DNA of 64,000 nt from Candidatus Palauibacter australiensis (GTDB lineage Bacteria > Gemmatimonadota > Gemmatimonadetes > Palauibacterales > Palauibacteraceae). The translations under genes and the position numbers were made by a program. Shown one piece after another: positions 29,134-41,074 of this stretch (position 1 is its first letter; each line of letters starts with the position of its first letter). The notes under the pieces are model-generated. The model did not search any database. It had not been told where the DNA came from and saw only the letters and a list, made by a program, of their open reading frames with translations. The DNA lies in NCBI GenBank assembly GCA_026705295.1, contig JAPPBA010000132.1:1-64000 (forward strand). Direction: 5' to 3'.

Positions 29134-30243
29134 TTATGCGAGGCCGGGGAAGGCGAGCGCCGCTTCGGCGTTGAGCGACCACGGGCTCCGTTCCCCTCTC
29201 GCCAAACGGAACCGTGCGGCCGCGGCGATCATCGCCGCGTTGTCCGTCGCGAGGCGGGGAGAAGGGGCGTACAACTCCCCGGACGAGCCCAGACGCTCGG
29301 CTAAACCTTCACGAAGACGGGAGTTCCGCGCCACTCCCCCGCCCAGCACGACCCGCCGGCAGCCCGTCTGTTCCACGGCGCGTCGCGTCTTCTCGGCGAG
29401 GACGTCCACCACGGCTTCCTGAAACTCCGCCGCCAGGTCGTCGACGGCGTCGGCGAGGCCGCCCTCCGCTTCCAGTTGTTCGGCGATCCGCGCCACGGCG
29501 GTCTTCAAACCCGAAAAGGACATGTCGTAGTACGCGGGATCGCCGGGCAGGTCCCGCCGGCTCAGCATCGGGCGCGGAAGCCGGAAACGTCCCGCCGCGC
29601 CCCCGGCCGCCGCGCTCCTCTCCGCTGCACGCTGGATCTCGGGGCCGCCGGGATAGGGCAGTCCGAGCCGGCGCGCGACCTTGTCGAACGCCTCGCCCGC
29701 CGCGTCGTCCCGCGTCTGGCCCAGGAGGCGGTAGCGTCCCCATGCGCGCGCCTCCAGCAGGAGCGTGTGTCCGCCCGAGACGAGGAGGCCGATGAAGGGG
29801 GGCTGCGCGCCCTCGTGCTCGAGCGCGGTGCCGAACAGGTGCCCCTCCATGTGATGGACGCCGAGGAGGGGAAGCCCGCGAGCGAAGGCGTACGCCTTGG
29901 CCCAGTTCACGCCCGCGAGCAAGGCGCCGACGAGCCCGGGGCCCGCCGTCACGCCGACGCCCGCGATGTCCGCGTGCTCGACCTCCGCTTCCCGCATGGC
30001 GTGCCGCACCATCGCGTCGAGCGAGCGGAGGTGTTCGCGGGCGGCGATCTCCGGCACCACGCCCCCGAACGCGGCGTGCGCGTCCTGCGAGGCGATCGCG
30101 AGCGCCCGGATCCCGTTCTCATCCACGACGGCGGCCGAGGTTTCATCGCACGAGGTCTCGATGCCGAGGACCGGGCCGCCCCGAAAGGCGGCGGCGGGCG
30201 TAACGGGGCGCGGGGCGGCGCCCGCGGCGGGCGGGGCGTCTAT
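29134..30243 (-). CDS. tsaD: tRNA N6-threonylcarbamoyladenosine transferase TsaD, start unclear
   Basis: TsaD (Kae1/YgjD) makes t6A37 in ANN-decoding tRNAs with TsaB, TsaC and TsaE. Visible motifs are VLGIETSCDETSAAVV, VTAGPGLVGALLAG, HHMEGHLF (metal-binding HxxxH) and VLGGGVARN. The nearest canonical codon, GTG 30126, falls after VLGIETSCDET, which carries nucleotide-binding residues, so it cannot be the true start. Upstream in-frame codons back to 30243 contain no ATG, GTG, TTG or CTG. The only overlap-type candidate is ATA at 30243-30241, sharing bases with the YbbR stop (ATAG). From there the protein is about 369 residues with an Ala/Pro-rich leader. No Shine-Dalgarno is evident. A sequencing error or another rare start is possible, so the 5' limit is tentative. 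Confidence 0.85.
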   Translation of the reverse strand: MDAPPAAGAAPRPVTPAAAFRGGPVLGIETSCDETSAAVVDENGIRALAIASQDAHAAFGGVVPEIAAREHLRSLDAMVRHAMREAEVEHADIAGVGVTAGPGLVGALLAGVNWAKAYAFARGLPLLGVHHMEGHLFGTALEHEGAQPPFIGLLVSGGHTLLLEARAWGRYRLLGQTRDDAAGEAFDKVARRLGLPYPGGPEIQRAAERSAAAGGAAGRFRLPRPMLSRRDLPGDPAYYDMSFSGLKTAVARIAEQLEAEGGLADAVDDLAAEFQEAVVDVLAEKTRRAVEQTGCRRVVLGGGVARNSRLREGLAERLGSSGELYAPSPRLATDNAAMIAAAARFRLARGERSPWSLNAEAALAFPGLA

Positions 30244-31187
30244 CGGTCGGTCGGGTCGGAGGCGATCCCGGCGCTCACTCGCTCCGGGACGAGGTCGATC
30301 GTCACCGTGCCGGCCACGGCTTCGGGCAACTGGGCGCGCACGGGATAGGAGCCCGTCGATTCGAAGGAATTCGGTATGTCGACCGTCACGCGGACATCCC
30401 CCGGATCGAGTCCGTCCACGACGGCCGCGGGTCCGGTGACGGCCACGGTGATGGAGGGCGGATCCACCGCGGCCATGAGGGCCCGCGGGCCCGTGGTGAC
30501 GACTTCGATCGCAAACAGGCGGGTGCGGAGGGAGTCGACATCGACGGTCGCAATCACGGTGGCGGGCTCGACCGAAAGTCCCGCGAGATCAGGCGGCAGC
30601 GCGATCTCGAGTTGCTGGGTCACGCGCGTGGAGACCGCGCCCACCTCGAGCGTGGCCGTCGTGACCTCGGAGATCTGGTTGACGAAGGACGCGGGCCCTT
30701 GGATCCACACGCTGTCGGGGGCGACCTGCATGCCGACGACGAGCACGCCCGCCGCCGCCCTGGCATCCGTTCGGCCGGAGACCGCGACCCGCTTCCCCAC
30801 CCGCTCCTCGAGAAACACGGTGACGGCGCCCGGAGAGACGCCCACGGGATCGAGCCCGAGTTCGCCGTTGTAGATGACCTCCGAGGTTGAGAGCGGAACC
30901 TGGACCACCGTGTCCTCGACCTGGTCGAGCACCTTCCGGATCACGGGCCTCTCGAAGCGGGCGGCGAACATCTGGTTCCGGCGGCCGCGGAAAGTCGTCG
31001 TGATCTCGGCGGGGCGCACCTCGCGCAGACTCCACGCGGAATCGCTCACCTGGATCTCAAGCACCGTCGACACCGGCTGTTCGGCGATCTCGGCGTCGGC
31101 CGACACGCTGAGCCAGAGAAGCACGGACAGCACGATCGCCGCGACCTTGTAGGGCCAGTTCTTCGTGAACGCTCTCTTGAAGTCCAT
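30240..31187 (-). CDS. YbbR-domain protein (CdaR-like)
   Basis: 315 residues: one N-terminal transmembrane helix (VAAIVLSVLLWLSVSADAE) and an extracytoplasmic region of about four YbbR repeats of roughly 80 residues. YbbR proteins such as B. subtilis CdaR interact with and regulate diadenylate cyclase CdaA. cdaA is not in this window, so that role is not shown here. It starts directly after the PASTA gene stop (TGAATG). Confidence 0.9.
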   Translation of the reverse strand: MDFKRAFTKNWPYKVAAIVLSVLLWLSVSADAEIAEQPVSTVLEIQVSDSAWSLREVRPAEITTTFRGRRNQMFAARFERPVIRKVLDQVEDTVVQVPLSTSEVIYNGELGLDPVGVSPGAVTVFLEERVGKRVAVSGRTDARAAAGVLVVGMQVAPDSVWIQGPASFVNQISEVTTATLEVGAVSTRVTQQLEIALPPDLAGLSVEPATVIATVDVDSLRTRLFAIEVVTTGPRALMAAVDPPSITVAVTGPAAVVDGLDPGDVRVTVDIPNSFESTGSYPVRAQLPEAVAGTVTIDLVPERVSAGIASDPTDR

Positions 31188-31988
31188 TCAGTCCCCTCCT
31201 GGCGGTTCCCGGTCTCCGGGGGTCGGGGGAACCGTGTCGAGGACGGCGTCCCTCGCGAGATCCACGGTGGCCGAGTCGGGCGGCGTCCCGGCCACGATCA
31301 CGGAGACGAACCCGTCCCCGCGGAGGGCGGAGCCGGGGGCCGGACTCTGAAAGATGACGCGTCCCTGCACCTCGGGGGCCTCGGCCTGGTAGCGGACGGA
31401 GCCCAACTGGAGTTCGACCTCCTCGAGGATGAGCTCGAGGTCGTCCACATGGCGCCCGTGAAGGTCGGGAACGGAGACGATCGCCTTCCCCTGGCTGACG
31501 AAGAGGCGGACGCGGGCGGGGAGAGGGAGGCTCGTCCCCGCGGCCGGCTCGGTGCGGATCGCGCCGGCGACGGCGCTCTCATCGGTTTCCTCGATATCGA
31601 TCTCGAAACCGAGGCGGGTGAGGAGGGTCGCGGCTTCGCGGCCCGGAAGGCCGGCGAGATCGGGCACGCGGCGCGTTTCGATGCCGGCGCTCGTCGTGAG
31701 CACGATGGTGTCCCCGGCCCGGGCGAACTGGCCGGGGAGCGGCCGCTGGGCGACGACGCCGCCGACGGGAATCTCGCCGTGATGGAGACGGCCCTGCTCT
31801 GTGAAGACGAGCCCCAGCGCGGCGAGACGTTCGCCGGCCTCGGCCAGGGAGACGCCCGTGAGATCCGGAATATCGGCGAAGTCCACATCGGTCGGATCTT
31901 CCGCCGCGGGGAAGAGGCGGATCGCGGCGAAGGCGTAGCCGATGCCGAACATGGCGGCGAAGAGGAGGGTCAGGCGCAGGAGTTTCAC
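31188..31988 (-). CDS. PASTA-domain membrane protein
   Basis: 266 residues from GTG 31988 (7 bp after the rsmB stop; an upstream in-frame start inside rsmB is rejected). An N-terminal transmembrane helix (LLRLTLLFAAMFGIGYAFA) leads to three PASTA domains (about residues 40-250), marked by IPDLTGVSLAEAGERL, VPDLAGLPGREAATLL and VPDLHGRHVDDLEL. PASTA domains bind peptidoglycan or muropeptides. No kinase or transpeptidase domain is attached, so it may be a peptidoglycan-binding scaffold or sensor. Confidence 0.9.
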   Translation of the reverse strand: MKLLRLTLLFAAMFGIGYAFAAIRLFPAAEDPTDVDFADIPDLTGVSLAEAGERLAALGLVFTEQGRLHHGEIPVGGVVAQRPLPGQFARAGDTIVLTTSAGIETRRVPDLAGLPGREAATLLTRLGFEIDIEETDESAVAGAIRTEPAAGTSLPLPARVRLFVSQGKAIVSVPDLHGRHVDDLELILEEVELQLGSVRYQAEAPEVQGRVIFQSPAPGSALRGDGFVSVIVAGTPPDSATVDLARDAVLDTVPPTPGDREPPGGD

Positions 31989-31995
31989 GGGGCGC

Positions 31996-33318
31996 TCACG
32001 CGATCCGCCGCAGACGCGCCGCGTAGGCACCGTCCGTGCCGGTGAGCCACGGGCGCACGAAGAGGTCGCCGCGCGGCGTCGTGCAATCGTCGCGCGCCCC
32101 CGCGGGGGGCGGCTCGCGCCGGTAGTCGGGTCTGCGGTCCAGAAGGGCGTCCACCTGTTCTTCGTTCTCCTCGCGTTCGAGCGAACACGTGCTGTACACG
32201 AGCAGCCCGCCCGGTCTCACGGCCGCGGCGCACGCGTCCACGATCTCGCGCTGCAGGGCCACGAGGTCGTCGAGGCCGCGCTGTCCGAGCCGCCAGCGGG
32301 CGTCGGCCCGCCGCCGCAGGACGCCGGTGCCCGTGCAGGGCACGTCGGCCAGCACGGTCCCGGCCTCGGCGACCGGAAGCCGCCGCGCGTCGGCGACCGC
32401 AGCGCTCACCGGCAGCTCGAGTCGACGGGCCGGCGCGCCGAGGCGGGCCAGCCGCCGGTGCGAGATGTCGAGCGCGACGACCGGCGCGCCGGACGCCGCG
32501 GCGAGCCCGAGGGCCTTCGTGCCCGGGGCCGCGCACACGTCGAGCACCGGCTCCCCGAGCCGGCCGCCTGTGTAATCTACCACGGCGGAGGCCGCAGGGT
32601 CCTGAATCACGGCCCGCAGACCGGAGAGCGCCGTCTGCGGCAGCCCCCTTTCGAGCCGGAAGGAGCGCGGCCAGCCGGGGACGGGCGCGAGTTCCACGCC
32701 ATCGGGCGGCGCCGGCTCTCCCTCGCTCAGCATGCGGACGACGACGTCCGGCGGGCGGTTCTGGTGCTCGACGAGCCGCCGCACATCCCCCAACTCCCAG
32801 CGCGCCAGCCACCGGCGGACGAGCCACTCGGGATGCGAGCCCCAGGAGCACAGGTGCCCCACCGGATCCACGTCCGGATCCGGGAAGGGAGCGGCGGTCG
32901 CGAGCGCGCCGGGTCGGGCGCCGGGTCCGGTGCCGGGATCGGCGCCTCGTCGCCGCGCGAGCGCGCGCAGCACGGCGTTCACGTACCCCGCGCGGCCGCG
33001 CCCCAGAGCCGAACGCGCCGCGCCGACGGTTTCGCCCACCGCCGCGTGGTCCGGCGTCCGCAACTCCGTCAGTTGGTACGCGCCGATGCGCAGCCAGTCG
33101 CGCACCGCGCGGTCCATGCGCGACGGCGGCCGGTCGGCGCAGACCCGGATCCAGGCGTCGAGGCGGGCGCGCAGGCGGAGGCAGCCGAAGGCGATGTCCA
33201 GCGTGAGTCCGCGGTCGGCCGGGTCCACGGCCGGGAGGATGCGCGACGCCGCGCGGTCGGAGCGCGTTCCGCGCCGCACCTCGCCCAGAATCCGGTGGGC
33301 CGCCGCGCGGGGGTTCAA
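31996..33318 (-). CDS. rsmB: 16S rRNA m5C967 methyltransferase RsmB family
   Basis: 440 residues. TTG start at 33318 overlaps the thiG stop (TTGA). A NusB-like N-terminal domain (about 1-140, LNPRAAAHRILGEV) precedes a SAM-dependent methyltransferase domain. That domain has motif I VLDVCAAPGTKALG, catalytic motif IV DVPCTGTGVLRR (Cys nucleophile) and motif VI YSTCSLEREENEEQ (second Cys). It methylates 16S rRNA cytosine 967. The long proline/glycine-rich segment between the domains is unusually G/P-rich. Confidence 0.92.
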   Translation of the reverse strand: MNPRAAAHRILGEVRRGTRSDRAASRILPAVDPADRGLTLDIAFGCLRLRARLDAWIRVCADRPPSRMDRAVRDWLRIGAYQLTELRTPDHAAVGETVGAARSALGRGRAGYVNAVLRALARRRGADPGTGPGARPGALATAAPFPDPDVDPVGHLCSWGSHPEWLVRRWLARWELGDVRRLVEHQNRPPDVVVRMLSEGEPAPPDGVELAPVPGWPRSFRLERGLPQTALSGLRAVIQDPAASAVVDYTGGRLGEPVLDVCAAPGTKALGLAAASGAPVVALDISHRRLARLGAPARRLELPVSAAVADARRLPVAEAGTVLADVPCTGTGVLRRRADARWRLGQRGLDDLVALQREIVDACAAAVRPGGLLVYSTCSLEREENEEQVDALLDRRPDYRREPPPAGARDDCTTPRGDLFVRPWLTGTDGAYAARLRRIA

Positions 33319-34091
33319 GCCGGCGGCGGCACGCCCTCGAGCGGGCTCGACGGCACCGCCCATTCGCGTCGGGGCATGCGGCCGGCGACGTAGGCGCGCC
33401 GGCCGGCGTCCACCGCCAGCCGCATGGCGCCTGCCATCTCCACCGGATCCTCCGCCGCGGCGATCGCGGTGTTCATGAGGATCCCGTCCACCCCCTGCTC
33501 CATCGTCGCGCAGGCGTCGGACGCGGTGCCCACGCCGGCGTCGACGATGACCGGAACGGACAGGCGGGACTTGATGATGCGGATGTTGAGCGGGTTGAGG
33601 AGCCCGAGACCGCTCCCGATCGGCGAGGCGAGCGGCATCACCGCGGCGGCCCCGGCCTCCTCGAGCCGCAGCGCCGTGATGAGGTCGTCGTTCGTGTACG
33701 GGAGCACGACGAACCCCTCGGCGACGAGGACGCGCGTGGCCTCGATCAACTCCTCGGTGTGCGGCAGGAGCGTGTCGGGGTCGCCGATGACTTCGAGCTT
33801 CACCCACTCGCTCAGGCCCGCCGCCCGCCCCAGCCGCGCCGCGCGAATCGCCTCCTCGGCGCTGTAGCAGGCGGCGGTGTTCGGCAGGAGGCTGAACTCG
33901 TCCGGGCTCAGCGTGCGGAGGATGTCGTCGCGGTCCGGGTTCTCGATGTCGACTCGGCGCACCGCGACGGTGACCATGTCGGCGCCGGAGGCCCGGATCG
34001 CTTCGAGCATGACCTCGGGACTCGGGTATTTCCCCGTTCCGACGATGAGCCGGGACGCGAACGTGCGGCCGGCGATTTCGAGCGGAGCCAT
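33315..34091 (-). CDS. thiG: Thiazole synthase ThiG
   Basis: 258 residues from ATG 34091, one nucleotide after the thiS stop. N-terminus LEIAGRTFASRLIVGTGKYP; EWVKLEVIGDP carries the Schiff-base Lys; PVIVDAGVGTASDA and GILMNTAIAAAEDP line the phosphate site. ThiG builds the thiazole ring from DXP, dehydroglycine and ThiS thiocarboxylate. ThiO/ThiH and ThiF are not in the window. Confidence 0.97.
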   Translation of the reverse strand: MAPLEIAGRTFASRLIVGTGKYPSPEVMLEAIRASGADMVTVAVRRVDIENPDRDDILRTLSPDEFSLLPNTAACYSAEEAIRAARLGRAAGLSEWVKLEVIGDPDTLLPHTEELIEATRVLVAEGFVVLPYTNDDLITALRLEEAGAAAVMPLASPIGSGLGLLNPLNIRIIKSRLSVPVIVDAGVGTASDACATMEQGVDGILMNTAIAAAEDPVEMAGAMRLAVDAGRRAYVAGRMPRREWAVPSSPLEGVPPPA

Positions 34092-34092
34092 C

Positions 34093-34293
34093 TCATCCGC
34101 CTCCCACGAAATGGACGAGTTCGACGCGGTCCCCCGCTTCCAGTTGCACGCTCTCGGTCTCGGGCGGACGGACGATCCGCCGGTTGAGTTCGACGACGAG
34201 GGTGCGTCCATCGAGTCCGAGGTTCCGGAGCAACGCCCCGACGGACGTTCCCGCGGGAACGTCTCGCTCCCGTCCGTTCACCTGTATCTGCAT
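34093..34293 (-). CDS. thiS: Sulfur carrier protein ThiS
   Basis: 66-residue ubiquitin-like protein ending in the GGG tail (FVGGG) that is thiocarboxylated. IQVNGRERDVPAGTSV and VELNRRIV are typical ThiS segments. It is immediately upstream of thiG, its partner. Confidence 0.95.
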   Translation of the reverse strand: MQIQVNGRERDVPAGTSVGALLRNLGLDGRTLVVELNRRIVRPPETESVQLEAGDRVELVHFVGGG

Positions 34294-34350
34294 GATCTCC
34301 CTGAAGTCCGTTTCCGGTCGGCGATTCTCCGGCGGTGCGTTCCCATCCGG

Positions 34351-35049
34351 TCAGCGCGCCCGCCGGTGCAGCCGGTCGAGCTGCCGGCGAAGGTCGAGCG
34401 CGGCGTGCTCCGGATCGGCCGCGGCCCACACGGCCCGCCCCACCACGATGCCGTGCGCCCCGGCCTCCGTCACCTCCCCGACCCGATCCGCGTCCACGCC
34501 GCCGATCGCGAGGATCGGGGGCGGACGCCGGCCGGACAGCCGGTGAACGGCAAGCCGGTGGGCGTTGAGTCGACGGCGGACCGCGGACACGGCGCCGGGA
34601 CCGCTTCCCTCGACCCCCGGGTGCGAGGGCGTCGCGTAGATCGTGCCGAGCACGACGTAGTCAGCGCCCTCCCGGGCCGCCCGCAGCGCGCCCTCCGCGT
34701 CATGCACGGAGGCTCCGATCGCAAGCCTTCCCGCGCACGCTTCAACCACTCGGCGCGTCTCCTCGACCCCGAGCGCCTCGCGCCCAAGTTGTACGGCCCG
34801 CGCACCCGCCGCCAGCGCCACATCGGGCCGTCCGTTCACGACGAGCCAGCTCCCGGCGCGCGACGCGATGGGGGCGAGTCGGTCCGCGATTTCCAACATG
34901 CGGCGGGCACTGATCCGGGCCCGCAGATGGACTGCGACGGGGGCCGCGCGCTCCAGCAGGCGTTCGACCGCCGTCAGCCCGCCCGAGCCGTGCGGACCGT
35001 GCGCGCCGTGCGAGTCGCCCAGCTCCCCCTCCGAGACGAGGACGTGCAA
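34351..35049 (-). CDS. thiE: Thiamine phosphate synthase family protein (ThiE/TenI)
   Basis: 232 residues. A TIM barrel with VNGRPDVALAAGARAVQLG, LGTIYATPSHPG (phosphate loop) and LAIGGVDADRV. It may be ThiE (couples HMP-PP and thiazole-P) or the aminotransferase TenI; the S-HPG loop fits either. The TTG start at 35049 lies 16 bp after fmt. An earlier start is possible because PRLPRLHVLVSE is open in frame, but no usable initiator was found. No room exists for a TPP riboswitch. Confidence 0.8.
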   Translation of the reverse strand: MHVLVSEGELGDSHGAHGPHGSGGLTAVERLLERAAPVAVHLRARISARRMLEIADRLAPIASRAGSWLVVNGRPDVALAAGARAVQLGREALGVEETRRVVEACAGRLAIGASVHDAEGALRAAREGADYVVLGTIYATPSHPGVEGSGPGAVSAVRRRLNAHRLAVHRLSGRRPPPILAIGGVDADRVGEVTEAGAHGIVVGRAVWAAADPEHAALDLRRQLDRLHRRAR

Positions 35050-35065
35050 GCGCGGGAGTCGCGGC

Positions 35066-36061
35066 TCAGTCGAAGCGCACCTCCTTCGCGTCCGGGAGGC
35101 CCCGCACCCATGCGGCCGCGCTCATGCGGCGGCGGCCGGCCGGTTTCACGGCGCCCACGGTGAGCGTGCCCGACCCCGTGGCGACGCGCAGCCCCCGCGC
35201 GGGGTCGGCCCGGACGACCGTACCCGGCGTCGTGCCGGGCTCGGTGCCCGAGTGGACCCCTCGGGCGTGGCCGCCGTCCGCTGCGCGGGGACCGTCGACG
35301 TCCGGCTCGAAGCACTGCAGGGTTCGCCCGGCGAGGGCGGCGGGCGCGGCCAGCGAGGTCCACGCGGCGGGCCAGGGGTCGCAGCCGCGGAGCCAGTTCG
35401 CGACTTCGGCCGCGGGGAGCGACCAGTCGATGCGCGCGGTCTCGCGGTCGAGCTTCGGCGCCCATGTCGCGCGGGCGTCGTCCTGCGGTCTCTCAACCGC
35501 CCGCCCCGAGGCCAGGTCGTCGAGCACGGCGACGAGCCGCGCGCCCCCCGCCTTCGCGGCCTCCGCGTACAGCTCCCCGGCCGTCATCTCCGCCGGGATG
35601 GGGATGCGGGTCTGGCCGAGCACGGGGCCGGCGTCGAGTGCCGCGACCATGCGCTGGAGGCTGACCCCCGACTCGCGGTGCCCCCGGATGATGGCCCAGT
35701 TGATGGGCGCCGCGCCGCGCAGCGCGGGCAGGAGCGACGCGTGCACGTTCAGCGACCCGAGCGGCGGCAGGTCCAGCGCCGGCGGCGGGAGGAGACGGCC
35801 GTACGCCGCGACAACGGAGATGTCGGGGCCCAGGCGGCGGGCCGCGGCAAGAAAGGCCTCCTCGCCCGGACGCTCGGGCTGGAGCACGGGCACGCCGGCC
35901 TCGAGCGCCCACGCCTTCACCGGACTCGTCCGCGGACGCCTCCCCCGGCCGGCGGGCCGGTCCGGGTTGGTGACGACGCCCGCGATGTCGTGCCCCGCCC
36001 GTCGCATCGCTTCCAGCGACGGGAGCCCGAACTCCGGCGTACCCCAGAACAGAACTCTCAT
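35066..36061 (-). CDS. fmt: Methionyl-tRNA formyltransferase
   Basis: 331 residues from ATG 36061 (MRVLFWGTPEFGLP). The N-terminal formyltransferase domain has LPPLGSLNVHASLLP and the active-site region; the C-terminal domain binds Met-tRNA. It formylates initiator tRNA and is paired with def as usual. Longer in-frame N-termini are antisense-like and rejected. Confidence 0.97.
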   Translation of the reverse strand: MRVLFWGTPEFGLPSLEAMRRAGHDIAGVVTNPDRPAGRGRRPRTSPVKAWALEAGVPVLQPERPGEEAFLAAARRLGPDISVVAAYGRLLPPPALDLPPLGSLNVHASLLPALRGAAPINWAIIRGHRESGVSLQRMVAALDAGPVLGQTRIPIPAEMTAGELYAEAAKAGGARLVAVLDDLASGRAVERPQDDARATWAPKLDRETARIDWSLPAAEVANWLRGCDPWPAAWTSLAAPAALAGRTLQCFEPDVDGPRAADGGHARGVHSGTEPGTTPGTVVRADPARGLRVATGSGTLTVGAVKPAGRRRMSAAAWVRGLPDAKEVRFD

Positions 36062-36084
36062 GGGAAGAGGACCCCGCAGCCGCT

Positions 36085-36579
36085 TCAGTCCCGCTCCTGT
36101 TTCCGCCACTTGGCGAGCAGGATCTTGCGCTTGAGCGGACTCACGCGGTCCAGGAAGAGGATCCCGTCCAGGTGGTCCTTCTCGTGCTGGATGCAACGGC
36201 TCAGAATGCCGTCGGCGCGGATCTCCACCGGCTCTCCGTCGAGTCCGAGGCCGCGGGCCACGATGGACTCGCTGCGCTGGACGGTCTCCGACAGTCCGGG
36301 GATGCTCAGGCACCCCTCCTCCTCCTTCACCGCGCCCTCCTCCTCGACGATCTCGGGGTTCACGAGGACGCCGGGCGAGATCCCCTCCTGGCGCACGTCG
36401 TACACGAAGAGACGGATCGGCACCCCCACCTGGGGCGCCGCGAGACCGATGCCGTCCGCGTCATACATCGTCTCCTGCATGTCGGCGGCGAGTCGGCGGA
36501 CCTCATCGTCGATCTCCGTCACCGGGGCGCATTTCTCCCGCAGGACGGGGTCTCCGAAGATGCGGATGTCGAGAATCAC
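36085..36579 (-). CDS. def: Peptide deformylase
   Basis: 164 residues from GTG 36579. Motif 1 GIGLAAPQ, motif 2 EGCLSIPG (metal Cys) and motif 3 QHEKDHLDG (HExxH) are all present. It removes the formyl group from nascent proteins and stands 23 bp upstream of fmt, as in many genomes. Confidence 0.97.
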   Translation of the reverse strand: MILDIRIFGDPVLREKCAPVTEIDDEVRRLAADMQETMYDADGIGLAAPQVGVPIRLFVYDVRQEGISPGVLVNPEIVEEEGAVKEEEGCLSIPGLSETVQRSESIVARGLGLDGEPVEIRADGILSRCIQHEKDHLDGILFLDRVSPLKRKILLAKWRKQERD

Positions 36580-36635
36580 GAAGACTCGGCGGGGCTACCG
36601 CAGCCGGCGGGACGGAGGCGCCGAACCGGCGGCGG

Positions 36636-39316
<2,681 letters not shown>

Positions 39317-39327
<11 letters not shown>

Positions 39328-40456
39328 CGCCGAACAGCGCACCCTGTGCCCCGCCCTCCGACCCCTCCCGGTCGCTCGGGAGGGCGTAGCCGAAGCGCTC
39401 GTACGCCTTCCGGGTGGCCACGCGGCCGCGGGCCGTGCGCTGCATGTACCCGTTCTGGATCAGGTACGGCTCGTAGACCTCCTCGAGCGTCCCCGCGTCC
39501 TCGCCCACCGCGACGGCGAGGGAGGCGAGTCCGACCGGCCCGCCCTCGAAGGTCTCGATGATCGCCTTCAGGACGCGCGCGTCCATCTCGTCGAGGCCGT
39601 ACTCGTCGACGTTGAGCAGCGTGAGGCCCTTCTCGGCCGTCCCGGAATCGATCGTGCCGTCGCTCCGCACCTGCGCGTAGTCGCGGACGCGGCGCAGGAG
39701 GCGGTTCGCGATTCGGGGGGTGCCGCGCGCGCGGCGGGCGATCTCCTCCGCCCCGCCGGACGTGATCGGGATGTCGAGGAGGCCCGCGGAGCGGGTGACG
39801 ATGCGCGCGAGTTCCGCCGGCGGGTAGTAGCCGAGGCGCTCGACGACGCCGAAGCGCGCGCGCATGGGGGCGGTCAGGAGCCCGAAACGGGTCGTCGCGC
39901 CCACGAGCGTGAAGCGCTCGAGCTTCATCGAGAAGGTCTCCACGCGAGGTCCGTCGCCGAGTCGGATTTCGATGCGATAGTCCTCCATCGCCGGATAGAG
40001 GAACTCCTCGATCACGGGCCGGAGACGGTGGATCTCGTCGATGAAGAGGATCCCGCGCGGCGGGAGGTTCGTGAGCAGGCCCGCGAGGTCGCCCGGCTTC
40101 TCGAGCACGGGGCCGGAGGTGAGCTTGATCCCGACCCCGAGTTCCCCGGCGAGGAGCAGGGCGAGCGTCGTCTTCCCGAGGCCCGGCGGGCCGTAGAAGA
40201 GGGTGTGGTCGAGCGCTTCCTCGCGGCCGAGCGCCGCCTCCACGAACACGGAGAGGCTCTCCTTGACGCGCGCCTGGCCGATGAACTCGTCGAGCCGCTG
40301 CGGGCGCAGCGAGGCGTCTGGACGCTCGTCGCTCTCGAGCACCTCGGGCGTCGTGACCTCCGTGCGCGGCCGAGCCCCGCCTCCGGCGCCCGTGTCGCCG
40401 GCGTCGCCCGCCTTCCGCGTGTCGCCCGATCGGCCCGGCGGCCCCGGCGCCGTCAT
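39317..40456 (-). CDS. ruvB: Holliday junction branch migration helicase RuvB
   Basis: 379 residues. An Ala/Gly/Pro-rich N-terminal extension of about 45 residues precedes the normal start [13 protein letters not shown]. Walker [13 protein letters not shown], Walker B FIDEIHRL, arginine finger GTPRIANR and the winged-helix end are present. The hexamer drives Holliday junction migration with RuvA and RuvC, encoded just upstream. ATG overlaps the ruvA stop (ATGA). Confidence 0.98.
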
Positions 40457-41052
40457 ACGTGCTGCAGCGCGCGGCGCACGAGTTCCTCGGCGCCGACGTC
40501 GGGGTCCCCGGCCTGCGCGAGTCCCTGCAGGGCGCGGCTGACGGCGTTCTCGCTCTGGGAGCGCGGGTAGCCGAGCCCGCGCAGCGCCTGCACGGCCGCC
40601 GCGGCGACCCCATCGCCCGACACGGGGTCGTCGCCCATGTCGCCGAGGTCGTCGAGCTTGTCCGTGAGTTCGATCACGATGCGCTCGGCGGTCTTCTTGC
40701 CCACGCCGCTCACGGTCTGGAGCGTGCGGTGGTCCTTGGCCCGGATCGCGCGAACGACGCGCTCGGGCCGCAGGGCGCCCAGGATCGCAAGCGCGAGCCG
40801 GGGACCCACGCCGCTCGGGACGCGGAGCCGCTGGAAGAGTTCGCGATCGCGCGCGGTCTCGAAACCGAACAGCTCGAAGGCGTCGTCGCGAACGACGAGG
40901 ACGGTGTGCAGTTCGACCTCGGATCCCTCGGGCGGAAGCCGTCCGGCGAGCCCGAGCGGTACGCCGATCTCGTAGCCGACGCCGTCTCCCGTGAGGACCT
41001 CGACGAGGCCCTCCGCGCGCCCGACGAGTTCGCCCCGGAGGCGCCGGATCAC
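40453..41052 (-). CDS. ruvA: Holliday junction DNA helicase RuvA
   Basis: 199 residues from GTG 41052 (GGAG upstream). OB-fold N-terminus [14 protein letters not shown], HhH motifs in [19 protein letters not shown], and the flexible C-terminal RuvB-binding domain. Normal length and order. Confidence 0.96.
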   Translation of the reverse strand: MIRRLRGELVGRAEGLVEVLTGDGVGYEIGVPLGLAGRLPPEGSEVELHTVLVVRDDAFELFGFETARDRELFQRLRVPSGVGPRLALAILGALRPERVVRAIRAKDHRTLQTVSGVGKKTAERIVIELTDKLDDLGDMGDDPVSGDGVAAAAVQALRGLGYPRSQSENAVSRALQGLAQAGDPDVGAEELVRRALQHV

Positions 41053-41074
41053 GGGAATCTCCGTTGCACCCGGC

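Noticed and set aside
30126-30126. GTG 30126 as the tsaD start
   Set aside because: It removes VLGIETSCDET, part of the nucleotide-binding site, which is encoded in frame just upstream.
35050-35065. TPP riboswitch ahead of thiE
   Set aside because: Only 16 bp lie between fmt and thiE, and no thi-box sequence is visible.
35066-36313. Fmt with an 84-residue N-terminal extension
   Set aside because: The extension is antisense-like, basic and unrelated to Fmt; MRVLFWGTPEFG at 36061 is the normal start.
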